Of a DNA stretch of 64,000 nucleotides, positions 1-8,346 are shown one piece after another. Both the position numbers and the translations under genes were made by a program. Position 1 is the first letter of the stretch. Each line of letters begins with the position of its first letter. The DNA comes from Nannocystis pusilla (GTDB lineage Bacteria; Myxococcota_A; Polyangia; Nannocystales; Nannocystaceae), in NCBI RefSeq assembly GCF_026626665.1, contig NZ_JAPNKE010000002.1, forward strand, positions 2,667,204 through 2,731,203, in the 5' to 3' direction. The notes below the pieces were generated by a model. That model ran no database searches. It saw nothing but the letters and a program-made list of their open reading frames with translations, and was not told where the DNA came from.

Positions 1-147
1 CACGACCGCGTCGCCATGGCTGTGTACGCTGGCCGTCGCGGTGCGGCCGACGCACGCCGCTCGCCCAGCGCACTCAGCGGGACCCTGGTTGGCGGCGCGT
101 CGGCGCGCAGCGGTGTCCAGGAGACATCGGGCGGATCCGCACGTTGA
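1..147 (+). CDS. possible 3' end of a gene cut by the window edge
   Basis: Frame 1 is open from base 1 to a TGA at 145-147 (48 codons). It contains DRVAMAVYAG, which resembles a core strand of vWA-type domains of the YfbK kind. The rest (Arg, Ala, Gly, Ser) is not convincing as protein. It may be a frameshifted C-terminus or chance coding. The call rests on one short motif only. Confidence 0.22.
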   Translation, partial: HDRVAMAVYAGRRGAADARRSPSALSGTLVGGASARSGVQETSGGSAR

Positions 148-180
148 TTGCGGTGGCCGGAGTTGGGACAACGAACGAGC

Positions 181-764
181 ATGCGGTCCCGTCACGCTCG
201 CTCCGCCCCGAAGCTCCTCGGCCTCGCCCTCGCGCTCGCGGGAGCGTCGGCGTTGTCCTACAGCGTGGCCGCGGCGCAGAAGCAGAAAGAGCCGGGCAAG
301 AAGGACGCGCTGACGTCGCCGCCCGGACCGGTGCCCGCAGCGCCGCCGCCCTCGACGACGCTGCCGCCGAAGGTGGTGGCCAACGACCTCCGCGACCTGC
401 TGGTGACCTTCAAGGACGCGGGCGCGCTGAAGCTGCGCTCGAGCTTCAACAGCTCGCGCTCGGGACGAAGTTCGCTTCGGACGTGCTCGAGATCGAGGGT
501 TCGAGCGGGGTGACCGTCAGCGAGCGCGGCAAGTGGAGCTTCTCGCCGCCGACGTTCAAGGTGTCGATCGCCATGAACGCCGAGGCCCGCGCGGCGCTGG
601 ACCTGTGCTTGAGGCTGGTGACGGCGCCGGCCAACGGCCGCGCGCTGACGCTCGAGTTCATGCGCCTGAACTCGCCGGCGGTCGACGCTTACTCGCTGTC
701 GTCGACGGTGCTCGACGTGATCCGGCCGCTCGAGATGGGCTTCATCAACTGTTCGCTCGATTGA
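181..764 (+). CDS. secreted hypothetical protein, one frameshift
   Basis: The ATG at 181 begins a signal peptide or membrane anchor (basic start, then LLGLALALAGASAL) followed by a Lys-rich and then Pro/Ala-rich linker. Near 450-465 the coding frame moves by one base. After that, codon use and protein character (GTKFASDVLEIEG ... LDVIRPLEMGFINCS) continue well to the TGA at 762-764. With one base restored the protein has about 194 residues. The mature part reads like a small alpha/beta domain acting outside the cytoplasm. I do not recognise the family. The shift is more likely an assembly indel than decay, because both halves keep good codon bias. Confidence 0.55.
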
Positions 765-803
765 GCGCGACCGCGGCGCGCCCGCCACCACGCGGCGAAC
801 GGC

Positions 804-1154
804 TCACCGCACCTCCGCGCACTCCCACGCGTCGTCGGCGATCTCCCAGATCCGCTCGCCACATGCCTCACCGGAGGCGAGGAGATCACGCGCGTGGCCG
901 GGGGCGAGGCGGACCACCAGGCTCATCGGCCGCGCAGGCGTGTCCGCGGTGTCGCCCTCGCACTGCACGTTCCAGCGCAGCTCGCAGCGGACCGTGACCT
1001 CACATTGATTGTGGACCCGCAGCGACATCCCGCGCGGGCTGGCTTCGGGCGCCACCTGGACGCACTCGGCCACCGACTGCGCAGCATGGCTGGTAGACAA
1101 GGACGCGCCGTACGCGAACGACGCGCACGACACCGCGAACAAGATCCGGCGCAT
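804..1154 (-). CDS. small secreted cysteine-containing protein
   Basis: The 116-residue product begins with a clear signal peptide (about residues 1-25, ending near SHAAQS). The mature domain has six cysteines (ECVQVAP, NQCEVTVRCEL, NVQCEG, GEACGE, WECAEV), which suggests disulphide bonding in the periplasm or outside the cell. It converges with the gene ending at 764. The family is not recognised. The start at 1154 is the only ATG that gives a complete signal peptide. Confidence 0.7.
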   Translation of the reverse strand: MRRILFAVSCASFAYGASLSTSHAAQSVAECVQVAPEASPRGMSLRVHNQCEVTVRCELRWNVQCEGDTADTPARPMSLVVRLAPGHARDLLASGEACGERIWEIADDAWECAEVR

Positions 1155-1300
1155 GACGACCCCTTTGGCGCGACGCTCCTGGGGAACGTCGCAGGCCGGC
1201 TATCGACAGCGGCTCGGGCGAGAGGTTCCCGGTTCGTTCGCGACGATCGGGCGCGACGTCACGCCCGTCCTCATTCGCGCCACGGGGCGACAGGTTCCTT

Positions 1301-1342
1301 GTCCTTGGGACATGTCCCATATGACATGTTCTTCCAGACATA
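1301..1342. repeat. 14-nt hairpin repeat array
   Basis: CATG at 1311 and 1325 and CATA at 1339 are exactly 14 nt apart, separated by TCCCATATGA and TTCTTCCAGA. Upstream, TCCTTGGGA (1302-1310) is a shortened unit. Each 10-nt insert starts with pyrimidines and ends in GA, so the CATG boxes can pair around 4-nt loops. It lies in non-coding DNA. Confidence 0.75.
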
Positions 1343-1361
1343 CAAAGGGCCGCGATGAGGA

Positions 1362-1379
1362 GCTGTCTCGACGGACAGC
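1362..1379. repeat. single hairpin of the 14-nt repeat family
   Basis: GCTG-TCTCGACGGA-CAGC folds into a 7-bp stem (including one G-T pair) with a CGAC loop. It has the same geometry as the arrays elsewhere. Confidence 0.6.
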
Positions 1380-1640
1380 GGAACGACGCCGGCAGGTCGA
1401 CGCGGCGGACGGCAGCCAGCAGTGGGGTGCGAGCCGTCGACAAGCGAGGCAGTGTCGGCACGTCTGCGTACACGGCGACCGCCCCACGAGCTCGAGCCCT
1501 CCGGCCGTGGACCCGAAGACCGGCGCAAGCTCGAGTGGCACTTCGCGGGCGTTGCGCGACGAATGATGGCACCAGGAGACCTGGAATATTCGCACACGGC
1601 CCAGAATCGCACGGCGCTGCGCCCCGGACAGATGTCCGGT

Positions 1641-1670
1641 GAAACTAGTACAGCCGCTCCGAAGTTCTCC
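1641..1670 (+). repeat. left terminal inverted repeat of the IS
   Basis: It begins GAAACTAGTACAGCCG and matches the reverse complement of 3207-3236 at 28 of 30 positions. Confidence 0.9.
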
Positions 1671-1771
1671 AGGGGTTTATCGACGGCGGCGGTTCATGGA
1701 TCCACCTGGATCCATCGCTGAAGGGGCCGTAGGCCTTGAAATAGAGAGCGCGCGAAAACGATCTCATCGGT

Positions 1772-2878
1772 GTGCCGGGACCGAGAGCGCAGCGACTCCG
1801 CCTGGCGCCGTCCGTCCGCAAGGAGCTGGAGGCGCTGGCGCGGAGTCGTTGCGTCGAGGCGCGCCTGGTTCAGCGAGCCAGGATCGTGCTGCTGGCGGCC
1901 CAAGGGCTTCCGAACGCCGAGATTGCTCGGCGAGTGGGCTGCCACGTCGACACCGTGAGGCAGTGGCGCCAGCGCTTCGCCGAGGACGGCCGGGTGAGCA
2001 CGCTCGCAGATCTGCCGCGCAGCGGCCGTCCAGCGCGGGTCTCCGCGGCAACGCGGTGCGAGCTCATCAAGCTCGCATGCGACAAGCCGGAAAACCACGG
2101 TGTCAAGCACCAGACCACGTGGACCTACGGGGCCCTGGCGAAGGTGCTGCTGCGCGAGACGGGCGTGAAGCTCAGCGTGTCCGAGGTGGGCAGGATCCTC
2201 CGCAACGAGGACTTCAGACCTCACAAGATGAGGTTGTGGCTGCACAGCCCCGATCCTGAGTTCTGTCCCAAAGTACAGCATATCTGCGACCTCTATCATC
2301 ACCCGCCGGACGAGGCTCATGTCATCTGCGTCGACGAGAAGACCGGCATGCAAGCACTCGGACGCCGGTTTCCGACCAAGCTTCCGGCCCCTGGACGGGC
2401 CGGTCGCTTCGAGTTCGAGTACATCCGACGTGGTACGTGGTGCCTGTTCGGCGCCTTCGATGTTCGCACCGGCGAGCTGTTCGGCGAGTGCAAGGCAGGG
2501 CGCGAAGCCAAGGACCTCGTCGCATTCATGGAGGGCCTGGCGCGCAAGTACCCGACCGGCGACGTGTACGTCGTCTGGGACAACCTCAACATCCACTACG
2601 ATGGTCGAGAGGAGCGCTGGGCCCGCTTCAACAAGCGTCACGGCGGCCGGTTCCACTTCGTCTACACGCCGCTGCACGCGTCGTGGGTCAACCAGATCGA
2701 GATCTGGTTCTCGCTGCTCCAGCGTCGCGTCCTGCGCCACGCCGACTTCCCCGACGCCGACGCGTTGCTTCGCGCCGTGAGGGGCTTCATCCGGCACTGG
2801 AACCGCAAGGAGGCCCACCCGTTCAACTGGACCTTCCGCGGCCACTTCGTCCAGAATGAGCGGCGACTCGCCTCATGA
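1772..2878 (+). CDS. IS630-family transposase
   Basis: This 368-residue DDE/D transposase cuts and re-inserts the element. Residues about 10-75 form a helix-turn-helix region (PNAEIARRVGCHVDTVRQW). A second winged-helix segment follows at about 90-150 (TWTYGALAKVL). The catalytic core has the first Asp in ICVDEKTG (about residue 188), the second in VVWDNLNIH (about 273), and the last acidic residue in ASWVNQIEIWF (about 311), as in IS630 and Tc1/mariner enzymes. The start is a GTG at 1772, giving MPGPRAQR. There is no frameshift or stop, in contrast to many neighbours, so the enzyme may be functional. Its stop overlaps the next ATG in ATGA. Confidence 0.93.
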   Translation: MPGPRAQRLRLAPSVRKELEALARSRCVEARLVQRARIVLLAAQGLPNAEIARRVGCHVDTVRQWRQRFAEDGRVSTLADLPRSGRPARVSAATRCELIKLACDKPENHGVKHQTTWTYGALAKVLLRETGVKLSVSEVGRILRNEDFRPHKMRLWLHSPDPEFCPKVQHICDLYHHPPDEAHVICVDEKTGMQALGRRFPTKLPAPGRAGRFEFEYIRRGTWCLFGAFDVRTGELFGECKAGREAKDLVAFMEGLARKYPTGDVYVVWDNLNIHYDGREERWARFNKRHGGRFHFVYTPLHASWVNQIEIWFSLLQRRVLRHADFPDADALLRAVRGFIRHWNRKEAHPFNWTFRGHFVQNERRLAS

Positions 2879-3198
2879 GCCGCCCTCGAACCACCGCCCG
2901 CCGCGCCGTCCCCGACACGGACGACGACCTTCGCGCCGTCGAACAGTTCTTTCGCCGTCGTCCAAACCTCGCGCACATCCGCGTCCGCCACCGCGGGGCG
3001 CTCATCACCCTCGAGTCCGGTCCCTCAAACGACCCTATCCCGCACGCTCGCCTGCGCCGCGTGGCCGGCCAGATCTGGCAGCTTGAGATGGCCACCCACA
3101 CGGGCCGCTGGCAACCGACTCCCCTCCGCGCCCCCCGCGACGCACTGCTCGAGGCGCTCGTCGCGGACTTCGGGTGGGTCCTCACGCCACAGGCCTAA
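2875..3198 (+). CDS. small protein carried inside the IS, downstream of the transposase
   Basis: The 107-residue ORF starts at the ATG of the ATGA that ends the transposase gene and stops 9 nt before the right inverted repeat, so it travels with the element. It has a basic, Arg-rich start, then a beta-rich region (IRVRHRGALITLESG, IWQLEMATHTGRWQPTP) and ends in an acidic/hydrophobic helix. No catalytic motif is visible. Overlapping translation with a transposase suggests a role in transposition or its control, or a passenger. That is inference. It is most unlike a shadow ORF because it is in tight translational coupling and fits exactly inside the element. Confidence 0.6.
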   Translation: MSRPRTTARRAVPDTDDDLRAVEQFFRRRPNLAHIRVRHRGALITLESGPSNDPIPHARLRRVAGQIWQLEMATHTGRWQPTPLRAPRDALLEALVADFGWVLTPQA

Positions 3199-3206
3199 CA
3201 ACCCTC

Positions 3207-3236
3207 GAAGAACTTCGGGGCGGCTGTACTAGTTTC
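3207..3236 (-). repeat. right terminal inverted repeat of the IS
   Basis: It ends GGCTGTACTAGTTTC and is the mirror of 1641-1670 with two mismatches. Confidence 0.9.
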
Positions 3237-3722
3237 GCTTCGTCGAGCTCGAAGGCAGCGCCGGAAGGTCCTGCAAAACTTCATAGGCTCGCAGGAGCGC
3301 GGAGAGGCTCCGAGAGGTTTCGCGTGCCTGCGTAGCTCGTCGGCGGCGCGTGGCGATGTCGGGGCGCCTGCGTGCGCTCGTCGGGTCGCACGCGGCGATG
3401 TCGGAGGTGTACCTGCAACCATCCCGAGCTTGCGTGGAGCCAAGCCGGCGTTGCGCGGACGAAACCGCGTTCGCGCCCGGATCCGGCGGCTGCTTTGAAT
3501 CAGTCCGCGAGGGCATGGCGGCGTCAACGCGGCTTCGTCGGCCGAGCAAGCTCGGGCACACGCGGCCGTCCGAATATTCCTCGTAGGCGGAGAATGACGT
3601 GTCCGATCGGAGTCCGGCTGGCCGATGCCGTTCGACGCGCTATGACTGTCATGCGACGCCGCGTGCATGATGGCAGCGCTGCGCCGCGTGTGGATGACCC
3701 CGCAACCCCAGGCGGCACCACC
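3237..3722. other. stretch without a recognisable gene
   Basis: Several overlapping frames are open on both strands, but all are rich in Arg, Ala, Pro and Ser with no domain pattern. I see no promoter, repeat or RNA gene. Confidence 0.5.
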
Positions 3723-4052
3723 ATGCAATCCATCGGCGCCCCCGTCAACGTCTACAAAGGCCAAGCAGCGCTTCGACGCGGCGTCGTGGCCTCCGAGGAC
3801 CCGACCGGCATCCAGGTCGTCCTGGCTCCGCAGGTGGAAGAACACCTGCCGATGCTGTCCAGCAGCGGCGCGCTCGTCGTGCCGCGACGGCCGCAGCCCG
3901 AGCTGGTGTTCTTCTCGTGGGACGAGGTCATCGAGGACGACAGGAGCGGGCCGGTACGCAGCATCGTCCTGCGCGACCGCCACTACGACGGGGCGCATTC
4001 GCCGGCTTCCGCGAACGACGCCACCGACCGCGGCTGCGCCCGCTCGACGTAG
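3723..4052 (+). CDS. hypothetical protein
   Basis: The frame is open well upstream, but from the ATG at 3723 the protein becomes ordered: QSIGAPVNVYKGQAALRRG, then GIQVVLAPQVEEHLPML and ELVFFSWDEVIEDDRSG, for 109 residues. It looks like a small beta-rich cytoplasmic protein. No family is recognised. The tail after about residue 90 is low-complexity. The upstream in-frame ATGs give Arg-rich sequence and were not chosen. Confidence 0.45.
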   Translation: MQSIGAPVNVYKGQAALRRGVVASEDPTGIQVVLAPQVEEHLPMLSSSGALVVPRRPQPELVFFSWDEVIEDDRSGPVRSIVLRDRHYDGAHSPASANDATDRGCARST

Positions 4053-4148
4053 CCTCATCCGCCCCGCGCCGGGCACGGACTTGCGGGCAAGCGCGATCAC
4101 GTCCACGCGCGCGGCTCGCCCGGCAGATGCGTGGTGAGCCCAGGCGCT

Positions 4149-4619
4149 TCAATCGAGGTACCACTCGCCGTTGGGGCACGCGCGGGCGACGTACGCGTCG
4201 CCGAGCTGAAAGCCGCGCGCCAGAGCCGGGTCCGCGAGGCGGATCGCCAGCGTGGCGCGATACAGCCAGCCGCGGTCGTTGGCGCGGGCGAGCGGCTCCA
4301 GGGCACGCACGGCGACATCGGCGATGAACGTGTCGGCCTGATGGCCATCTTCATGTTCGTCGGACTGCCGGCAGGCGGCAGCCTTGAAGTCGCTGTCGCC
4401 GTATTCGGTCAGCAGCTGGGCGGCGAAGGTACGAGCAAGCGATGCCATGGCCGCCGGAATGGGCCCGACGGTCAACGGCGTGGCAGGATCGACGTCGCGT
4501 GTCTTGCCACTGAGCAGCCAGCCGACGGCGGCCATGTCCGGATGGCACTCGGTGACTTCCAGGACGATGAGGTCGTCGACGACCTCGGAGATCTTGATTC
4601 GCTGGTAGTCGCTGCCCAT
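4149..4619 (-). CDS. hypothetical protein
   Basis: This 156-residue soluble protein has a regular alpha/beta character: IKISEVVDDLIVLEVTECH at the start, then helices around AAMASLARTFAAQLLTEYG, and a C-terminal part (NDRGWLYRATLAIRLADPAL) that resembles a helical repeat. No signal peptide or catalytic motif is visible. The ATG at 4619 is well placed. It lies downstream of the sirtuin on the same strand with a gap of about 157 nt, so it may share its transcript. Confidence 0.65.
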   Translation of the reverse strand: MGSDYQRIKISEVVDDLIVLEVTECHPDMAAVGWLLSGKTRDVDPATPLTVGPIPAAMASLARTFAAQLLTEYGDSDFKAAACRQSDEHEDGHQADTFIADVAVRALEPLARANDRGWLYRATLAIRLADPALARGFQLGDAYVARACPNGEWYLD

Positions 4620-4776
4620 GGCGTCTGCGAAGCATAGCCGGCGCTCGTATCGCGTGGAAGTGCCGCGTCCGGTCGCTCGACGCGTTCACCCACCAGGATG
4701 CGGGTCGCTACGGTGACGGCGCTTCCCGAGCGAGGGCGGACTGCGTCGCGCGAGACGTCGAGTCGATCCGCGGCCG

Positions 4777-5562
4777 TCAGGCGCGGGACGCCGCGAAGCG
4801 CTGCCACAGGGCCTGGAGCGCGACCGCGGCGCGGGAGCGGATACGATGGTCGACGAACCGCGAGACCTCGCTGTCGCCGGGGTTGATCTCGACGGTCGGG
4901 ATCCCCTGCTCGTGCGCCTCGATGACCGGCGCGGCGATGTACGGAAACACGCTGGTGGTGCCGATCGACACCACCAGATCGAAGCCGAGCCGGGTCTCGC
5001 GCTCGTACGCCTCGGTCGCTTCGGGCGGCAGGATCTCGCCGAACAGCACCACCTCGGGGCGCAGGACGTGGCCGCAGGCCGGGCACATCGGCGGGAGCGC
5101 CAGGGCGTGGTAGTCGCTGACGGTGTCGCGGCGCGAGCAGCGGGTGCAGACGATGCTTCGCGCGTTGCCGTGAATCTCGATCACCTGCCGCGAGCCGGCG
5201 TCGCGGTGAAAGCCGTCGACGTTCTGCGTGAGCACCCAGGTGTCTGGGATCGCGCGCTCGATCGCGGCGAGGATCTCGTGCCCGCGGTTGTGACGCGCAC
5301 CGACGCACGCGGCCCCGATCTGGGCGATGTACTTCCAGCACACCTCCGGGCGCGACTGCAACATCCGCCCCGACAACGCGACCTCGATCGGGAAGCCCTC
5401 GTCGGTGTCCTTGCGCTCGTAGAGGCCGCCGATCCCACGGTACGTCGGCAGACCCGAGTCTGCCGACATGCCGGCGCCGGTGATGAAGAGGATCCGCCTC
5501 GCGGTTTGCAGGAGCGCGGCGACGGCGTCGACGGTCGCGGCGGGGAGGTCGTCTTGCAGCAT
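4777..5562 (-). CDS. Sir2-family NAD-dependent protein deacylase
   Basis: Sirtuins remove acyl groups from lysines using NAD+, giving nicotinamide and O-acyl-ADP-ribose. The 261-residue protein has the NAD-binding GAGMSADSGLPTYRG (about residues 32-46), QNVDGFH with HRDAG (about 117), the catalytic His in VIEIHGN, and a zinc module with CTRC followed by CPAC. GTTSVFPYI (about 200) and VEINPG (about 225) complete the Rossmann fold. The length is standard for bacterial enzymes. The ATG at 5562 is chosen because the frame upstream is unordered. A cytoplasmic role in deacetylation of metabolic enzymes is family knowledge. The local context gives no target. Confidence 0.92.
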   Translation of the reverse strand: MLQDDLPAATVDAVAALLQTARRILFITGAGMSADSGLPTYRGIGGLYERKDTDEGFPIEVALSGRMLQSRPEVCWKYIAQIGAACVGARHNRGHEILAAIERAIPDTWVLTQNVDGFHRDAGSRQVIEIHGNARSIVCTRCSRRDTVSDYHALALPPMCPACGHVLRPEVVLFGEILPPEATEAYERETRLGFDLVVSIGTTSVFPYIAAPVIEAHEQGIPTVEINPGDSEVSRFVDHRIRSRAAVALQALWQRFAASRA

Positions 5563-5594
5563 CGTCGCTCGAGGATACGTGAAACTGGCCGCGT

Positions 5595-5790
5595 TCACCC
5601 GGCGTCGATCCGCCAGACCACGGTCCGCGGCGCGGGCACGGCCACCCTCGTCATCAGCCACAGAGAGCCGCCCCAGACGGCCGCGGACAGGCCGAGCTGG
5701 AAGTCGATGGAGGCGAGGTCCTTGAAGCGGAAGCCGACGCCCCGCGAGTCGTCGACGTGCCCACCGCCTCGTACACCTGCTCGTGCGGAG
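5595..5790 (-). pseudogene. 3' fragment of an unknown gene
   Basis: One frame, ending in a TGA at 5595-5597, reads as ordered protein: GVGFRFKDLASIDFQLGLSA, a hydrophobic stretch (AVWGGSLWLMTRVAVPA) and VVWRIDAG. No start or upstream continuation is found. It stops 33 nt before the sirtuin start on the same strand. It may be a truncated membrane protein or a gene split by indels in 5760-5990. Confidence 0.35.
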
Positions 5791-6011
5791 GGCCTGTCGC
5801 GCGCTCACGCAGGCTCGCGCGCGAGGCGGTCGAACGGGTGCGCGGAGATGGGCTTCGCGTCGGCGAAGTTTTGGATCGGGACGAGAGGGTCGCCGCTCTA
5901 TGCCCGTGAGCGGTCGCGCTGGCCGGTCGTCCTCGCGACGAAGCCAGGCAAGGGCGGGCTCGCCCGCGCACCGCGTACCGAGTGACTCCTCTTCGAAAGA
6001 AAAGGTTCTTC

Positions 6012-7164
6012 ATGGCGACTTCCGTTACGACCTTCGATCCGTGGCAGCAGGTGTACTGCCTCTCGCGTCAGTCCAACTTGATCGGTAACCAAGACCGCAA
6101 GGACACCACCGACAACCTGGCGAAGTGGCTCGGCGAGCAGCTGACGACTTCTACACCGCCTACAAGGAGCAGATGGGTGGCACCTGGTCGACCGTGTGGG
6201 GTCCGGTCGTGTTCGACACCGGGCTCGACGCGACCGCTCAGATCGCGGACAACGTCATGTACGTGGCCGCGAACCACGACCGCTCCATGTTCGTGGTCGC
6301 CATCGCGGGCACCAACTTCAACTCTCTCCTCTATGACGTCGCCCAGGAAGACGACGCGGTCGACAAGACGGTCGAGTGGGCTGCGGCCTTCCCGTCGCTG
6401 TCCAACAGCACGCCGCCCGGGCTCACGCCGTTCCTCTCGGCCGGCACCGCGCTCGGCGTCAACAACTTGCTCGGCATGACGGACGGCAAGACGGGGAAGA
6501 CGCTCCAGGAGTATCTCGCGTCCGCCACCAGCAAGTCCGCGACGCTGGTCTTCAGCGGTCACAGCCTCGGCGGCGCGCTCGCGCCGACGCTCGCGCTCGC
6601 CCTGTTCAACTCGCACGGCGGCCAGCTCAGCAAGTCGGACTGGGCGAACGTGTACTTCTACCCGACGGCCGGTCCGACCCCGGGCAACGGCGAACTCTTC
6701 AAATTCGTCGCGCAGGAGTTCAAGCCGGTGGACCTGCGGGACCAGCCGTGGCAGTGCTGGAACCGGGTCGTGTGGAACAGCCTCGACGCCGTCCCCCAGG
6801 GCTGGGTGGTCGAGCTGCTGCAGAAACTCCCCGAGCTCTACCCGCACACTGCGACGACGGTGGAGTGGGGAGTGACGCACCCGTGGCCGCCGAAGGACCT
6901 GCAATCCGAGGTCGACGGCAAGGTCAAGAAGTCCAAGGCGGGCGCGGACACGGGCGCAGGGCCCTACACGCAGCTCGCGAACCGAAGCCTCCGGGGACGC
7001 CGTACGACGACGGCAAGAAGTTCATCATCCCGGTGAAGGACAAGGACTCGTATACGGCGCAGATGGGGTACCAGCACACGGCGGCATACGACGTGTTGTT
7101 CAAGGTCGAGAGCGTCTCGCCGTCGGAGTCCGCTCCGGGGCCCACGAGCCGGCCGACGCGCTGA
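6012..7164 (+). CDS. class 3 lipase-like alpha/beta hydrolase, two frameshifts
   Basis: Class 3 lipases hydrolyse acylglycerols using a Ser-Asp-His triad. The nucleophile elbow is clear in VFSGHSLGGALAP, preceded by the fold's VVAIAGTNFNSLLYDVAQ. PTAGPTPGN after the elbow fits the strand-loop that precedes the catalytic Asp. Three frames must be joined: MATSVTTFDPWQQ to about 6140, then YTAYKEQMGG to about 6975, then PPGTPYDDGKKFIIPVKDKD to the TGA at 7162-7164. With two bases restored the protein has about 384 residues. No signal peptide is visible. The ATG at 6012 opens a sensible N-terminus. Good codon use on both sides of each shift favours sequencing indels. Confidence 0.75.
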
Positions 7165-7355
7165 TCCTCCGAGATCACGAGAGGGGCGGGGCCTCGCGCG
7201 AGGCCTCGCTCCGTGCTCCCGCGCTTCTCCAGGCGCCCGTCGGCCGGCTTCCTCGAAGGACAGGTTCCGCTCGAGGCAGCCGCGCACGGGCTCGCGGCTC
7301 GACCGACGCGCTCGGCCGGCCATGAACGGGTCGGCCGACGCGCGCACGTGCTACC

Positions 7356-7943
7356 GTGGCGGCCGTGCCGATCCTCGCGCTGCTCGTCTGCCTCGCCGCT
7401 CCGCCGGGGCCGGAGGAGGCGGCGCGCGTGCAGTTCCACGAGCAGCGCGTGCGCACCCAGCTCGCCGGCATGGGCCTCGTCACCGGCTGGGCGGTCGTCA
7501 ACATCGTGTCCGGCGTCGCCGGCAACTTCACCACGAGCGGCGAGGTCAAGTACTTCTATCAGATGAACGCGCTGTGGAACACGGTCAACCTGACCATCGG
7601 CGCGATCGGCCTGCACAACGCCCGCCGCGACCGCGTGCGCGAGCGCGGCCTGTCGTTCGCTGCGCAGCAGAAGCAGGCGCGAAAGACCCAGGCCGTCTAC
7701 TCGATCAACGTCGCGCTCGACGTCCTCTACCTGATGGCCGGCGCCACCACGCTCGAGCTCGGGCGCGTCCACGACCGCCCGCGCCTCGTCGGCTACGGCG
7801 CCTCGATCCTCGTGCAGGGCGGCTTCTTGCTCGCCTTCGACGCCCTGATGATCGCCGCCCACGGCGCCAACCTGCGACGCGTGCGGGCGTTCGCGGCCCC
7901 GACCGCGACCGGCGCCGTGCTCGGCCTGCACGGCGCGTTCTGA
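7356..7943 (+). CDS. small integral membrane protein
   Basis: The 195-residue protein has a cleavable or anchoring N-terminal segment (PILALLVCLAAPPGP) and four hydrophobic helices at about residues 38-58, 68-88, 115-135 and 145-170. The motif YFYQMNALWNTVNLTIG lies in the second. A conserved pattern of this kind (Y-F-x-Q-M-N-x-x-W-N) occurs, as I recall, in a family of four-helix membrane proteins of unknown function (DUF6992-like); this is from memory. The start is a GTG at 7356; a GTG at 7365 would also serve. Confidence 0.75.
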   Translation: MAAVPILALLVCLAAPPGPEEAARVQFHEQRVRTQLAGMGLVTGWAVVNIVSGVAGNFTTSGEVKYFYQMNALWNTVNLTIGAIGLHNARRDRVRERGLSFAAQQKQARKTQAVYSINVALDVLYLMAGATTLELGRVHDRPRLVGYGASILVQGGFLLAFDALMIAAHGANLRRVRAFAAPTATGAVLGLHGAF

Positions 7944-7981
7944 TCGTCTGCTCGATCCGGGTCCGGATGCGCGAGACGTGG

Positions 7982-8266
7982 CTAGCCTTTCATGTGCTCG
8001 TCGAGGAAGGCCGCCGCCGCGTGCCGGGCGCCTTCCAGCTGTTCGGCCCGCATGCTGGCGCCGCTGAAGGTCAGTCGGTCCACGGTGAGAACACCACCGC
8101 GGCCGTCGCCGTCCTCGTCCTCGCCAGGGTCGCAAGCTCGCGCCGCCGACGGTCGACACGCCGATGGTCCTGGCGACGCCCTCACGGCGGTTCGAGAGCG
8201 CGAGGCGTGACAAAGGGGCCGGGGATTCCCCAGAATCGACCTGCGCGGCCCCGCTGCCTGTCTCAT
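7982..8266 (-). pseudogene. possible C-terminal gene fragment
   Basis: The last 35 residues before the TAG at 7982-7984 look ordered (VDRLTFSGASMRAEQLEGAR, then a helix ending FLDEHMKG). The upstream part is Arg/Pro-rich and unlike protein. It is probably the surviving end of a longer gene, or a short ORF starting at an internal codon. Confidence 0.3.
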
Positions 8267-8274
8267 CAGACAGG
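8257..8274. repeat. single hairpin of the 14-nt repeat family
   Basis: CCTG-TCTCATCAGA-CAGG gives a perfect 7-bp stem with a CATC loop, about 70 nt before the start of the cysteine-rich lipoprotein gene. Confidence 0.65.
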
Positions 8275-8346
8275 CTCTCGGCCCTCGCCGACGCGCCTTT
8301 TCGCGGCTGCGCGGCGGCCCGCGACGTGCGAAGATGCGGAGCTACG

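Larger units (their letters stand above)
1155..1640. other. non-coding stretch before the insertion sequence
   Basis: No frame here has convincing protein content. It holds two members of the 14-nt hairpin repeat family (1301-1342 and 1362-1379). It also holds a perfect 7-bp inverted repeat, CCGGACA-GA-TGTCCGG, at 1624-1639, which ends one base before the left end of the insertion sequence. Confidence 0.6.
1641..3236 (+). mobile_element. IS630-family insertion sequence
   Basis: The element is about 1.6 kb and is bounded by inverted repeats of 30 bp with 28 identities (1641-1670 and 3207-3236). Both outer ends contain CTAG. IS630/Tc1-type elements are known to insert at TA, often within CTAG, with TA duplicated; here each end reads GAAACTAG towards the outside. 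It carries an apparently intact transposase (1772-2878) and a second ORF overlapping it by 4 nt (2875-3198). The near-perfect ends and uninterrupted transposase suggest recent activity. A longer size than a typical one-gene IS630 (about 1.1-1.2 kb) is explained by the second ORF. Confidence 0.9.
7944..8346. other. intergenic region with a weak remnant and a hairpin
   Basis: It contains a possible minus-strand fragment (7982-8266) and one 14-nt-family hairpin (8257-8274). No promoter can be named. Confidence 0.5.

Noticed and set aside
1694..2845. A 383-codon minus-strand frame inside the IS
   Set aside because: It is exactly antisense to the transposase, which has complete DDE motifs.
4534..4552. 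CATGTCCGGATGGC in the hypothetical gene at 4149
   Set aside because: Spacing to the next CA box is 9 nt and the stem is poor, so I did not count it in the repeat family.
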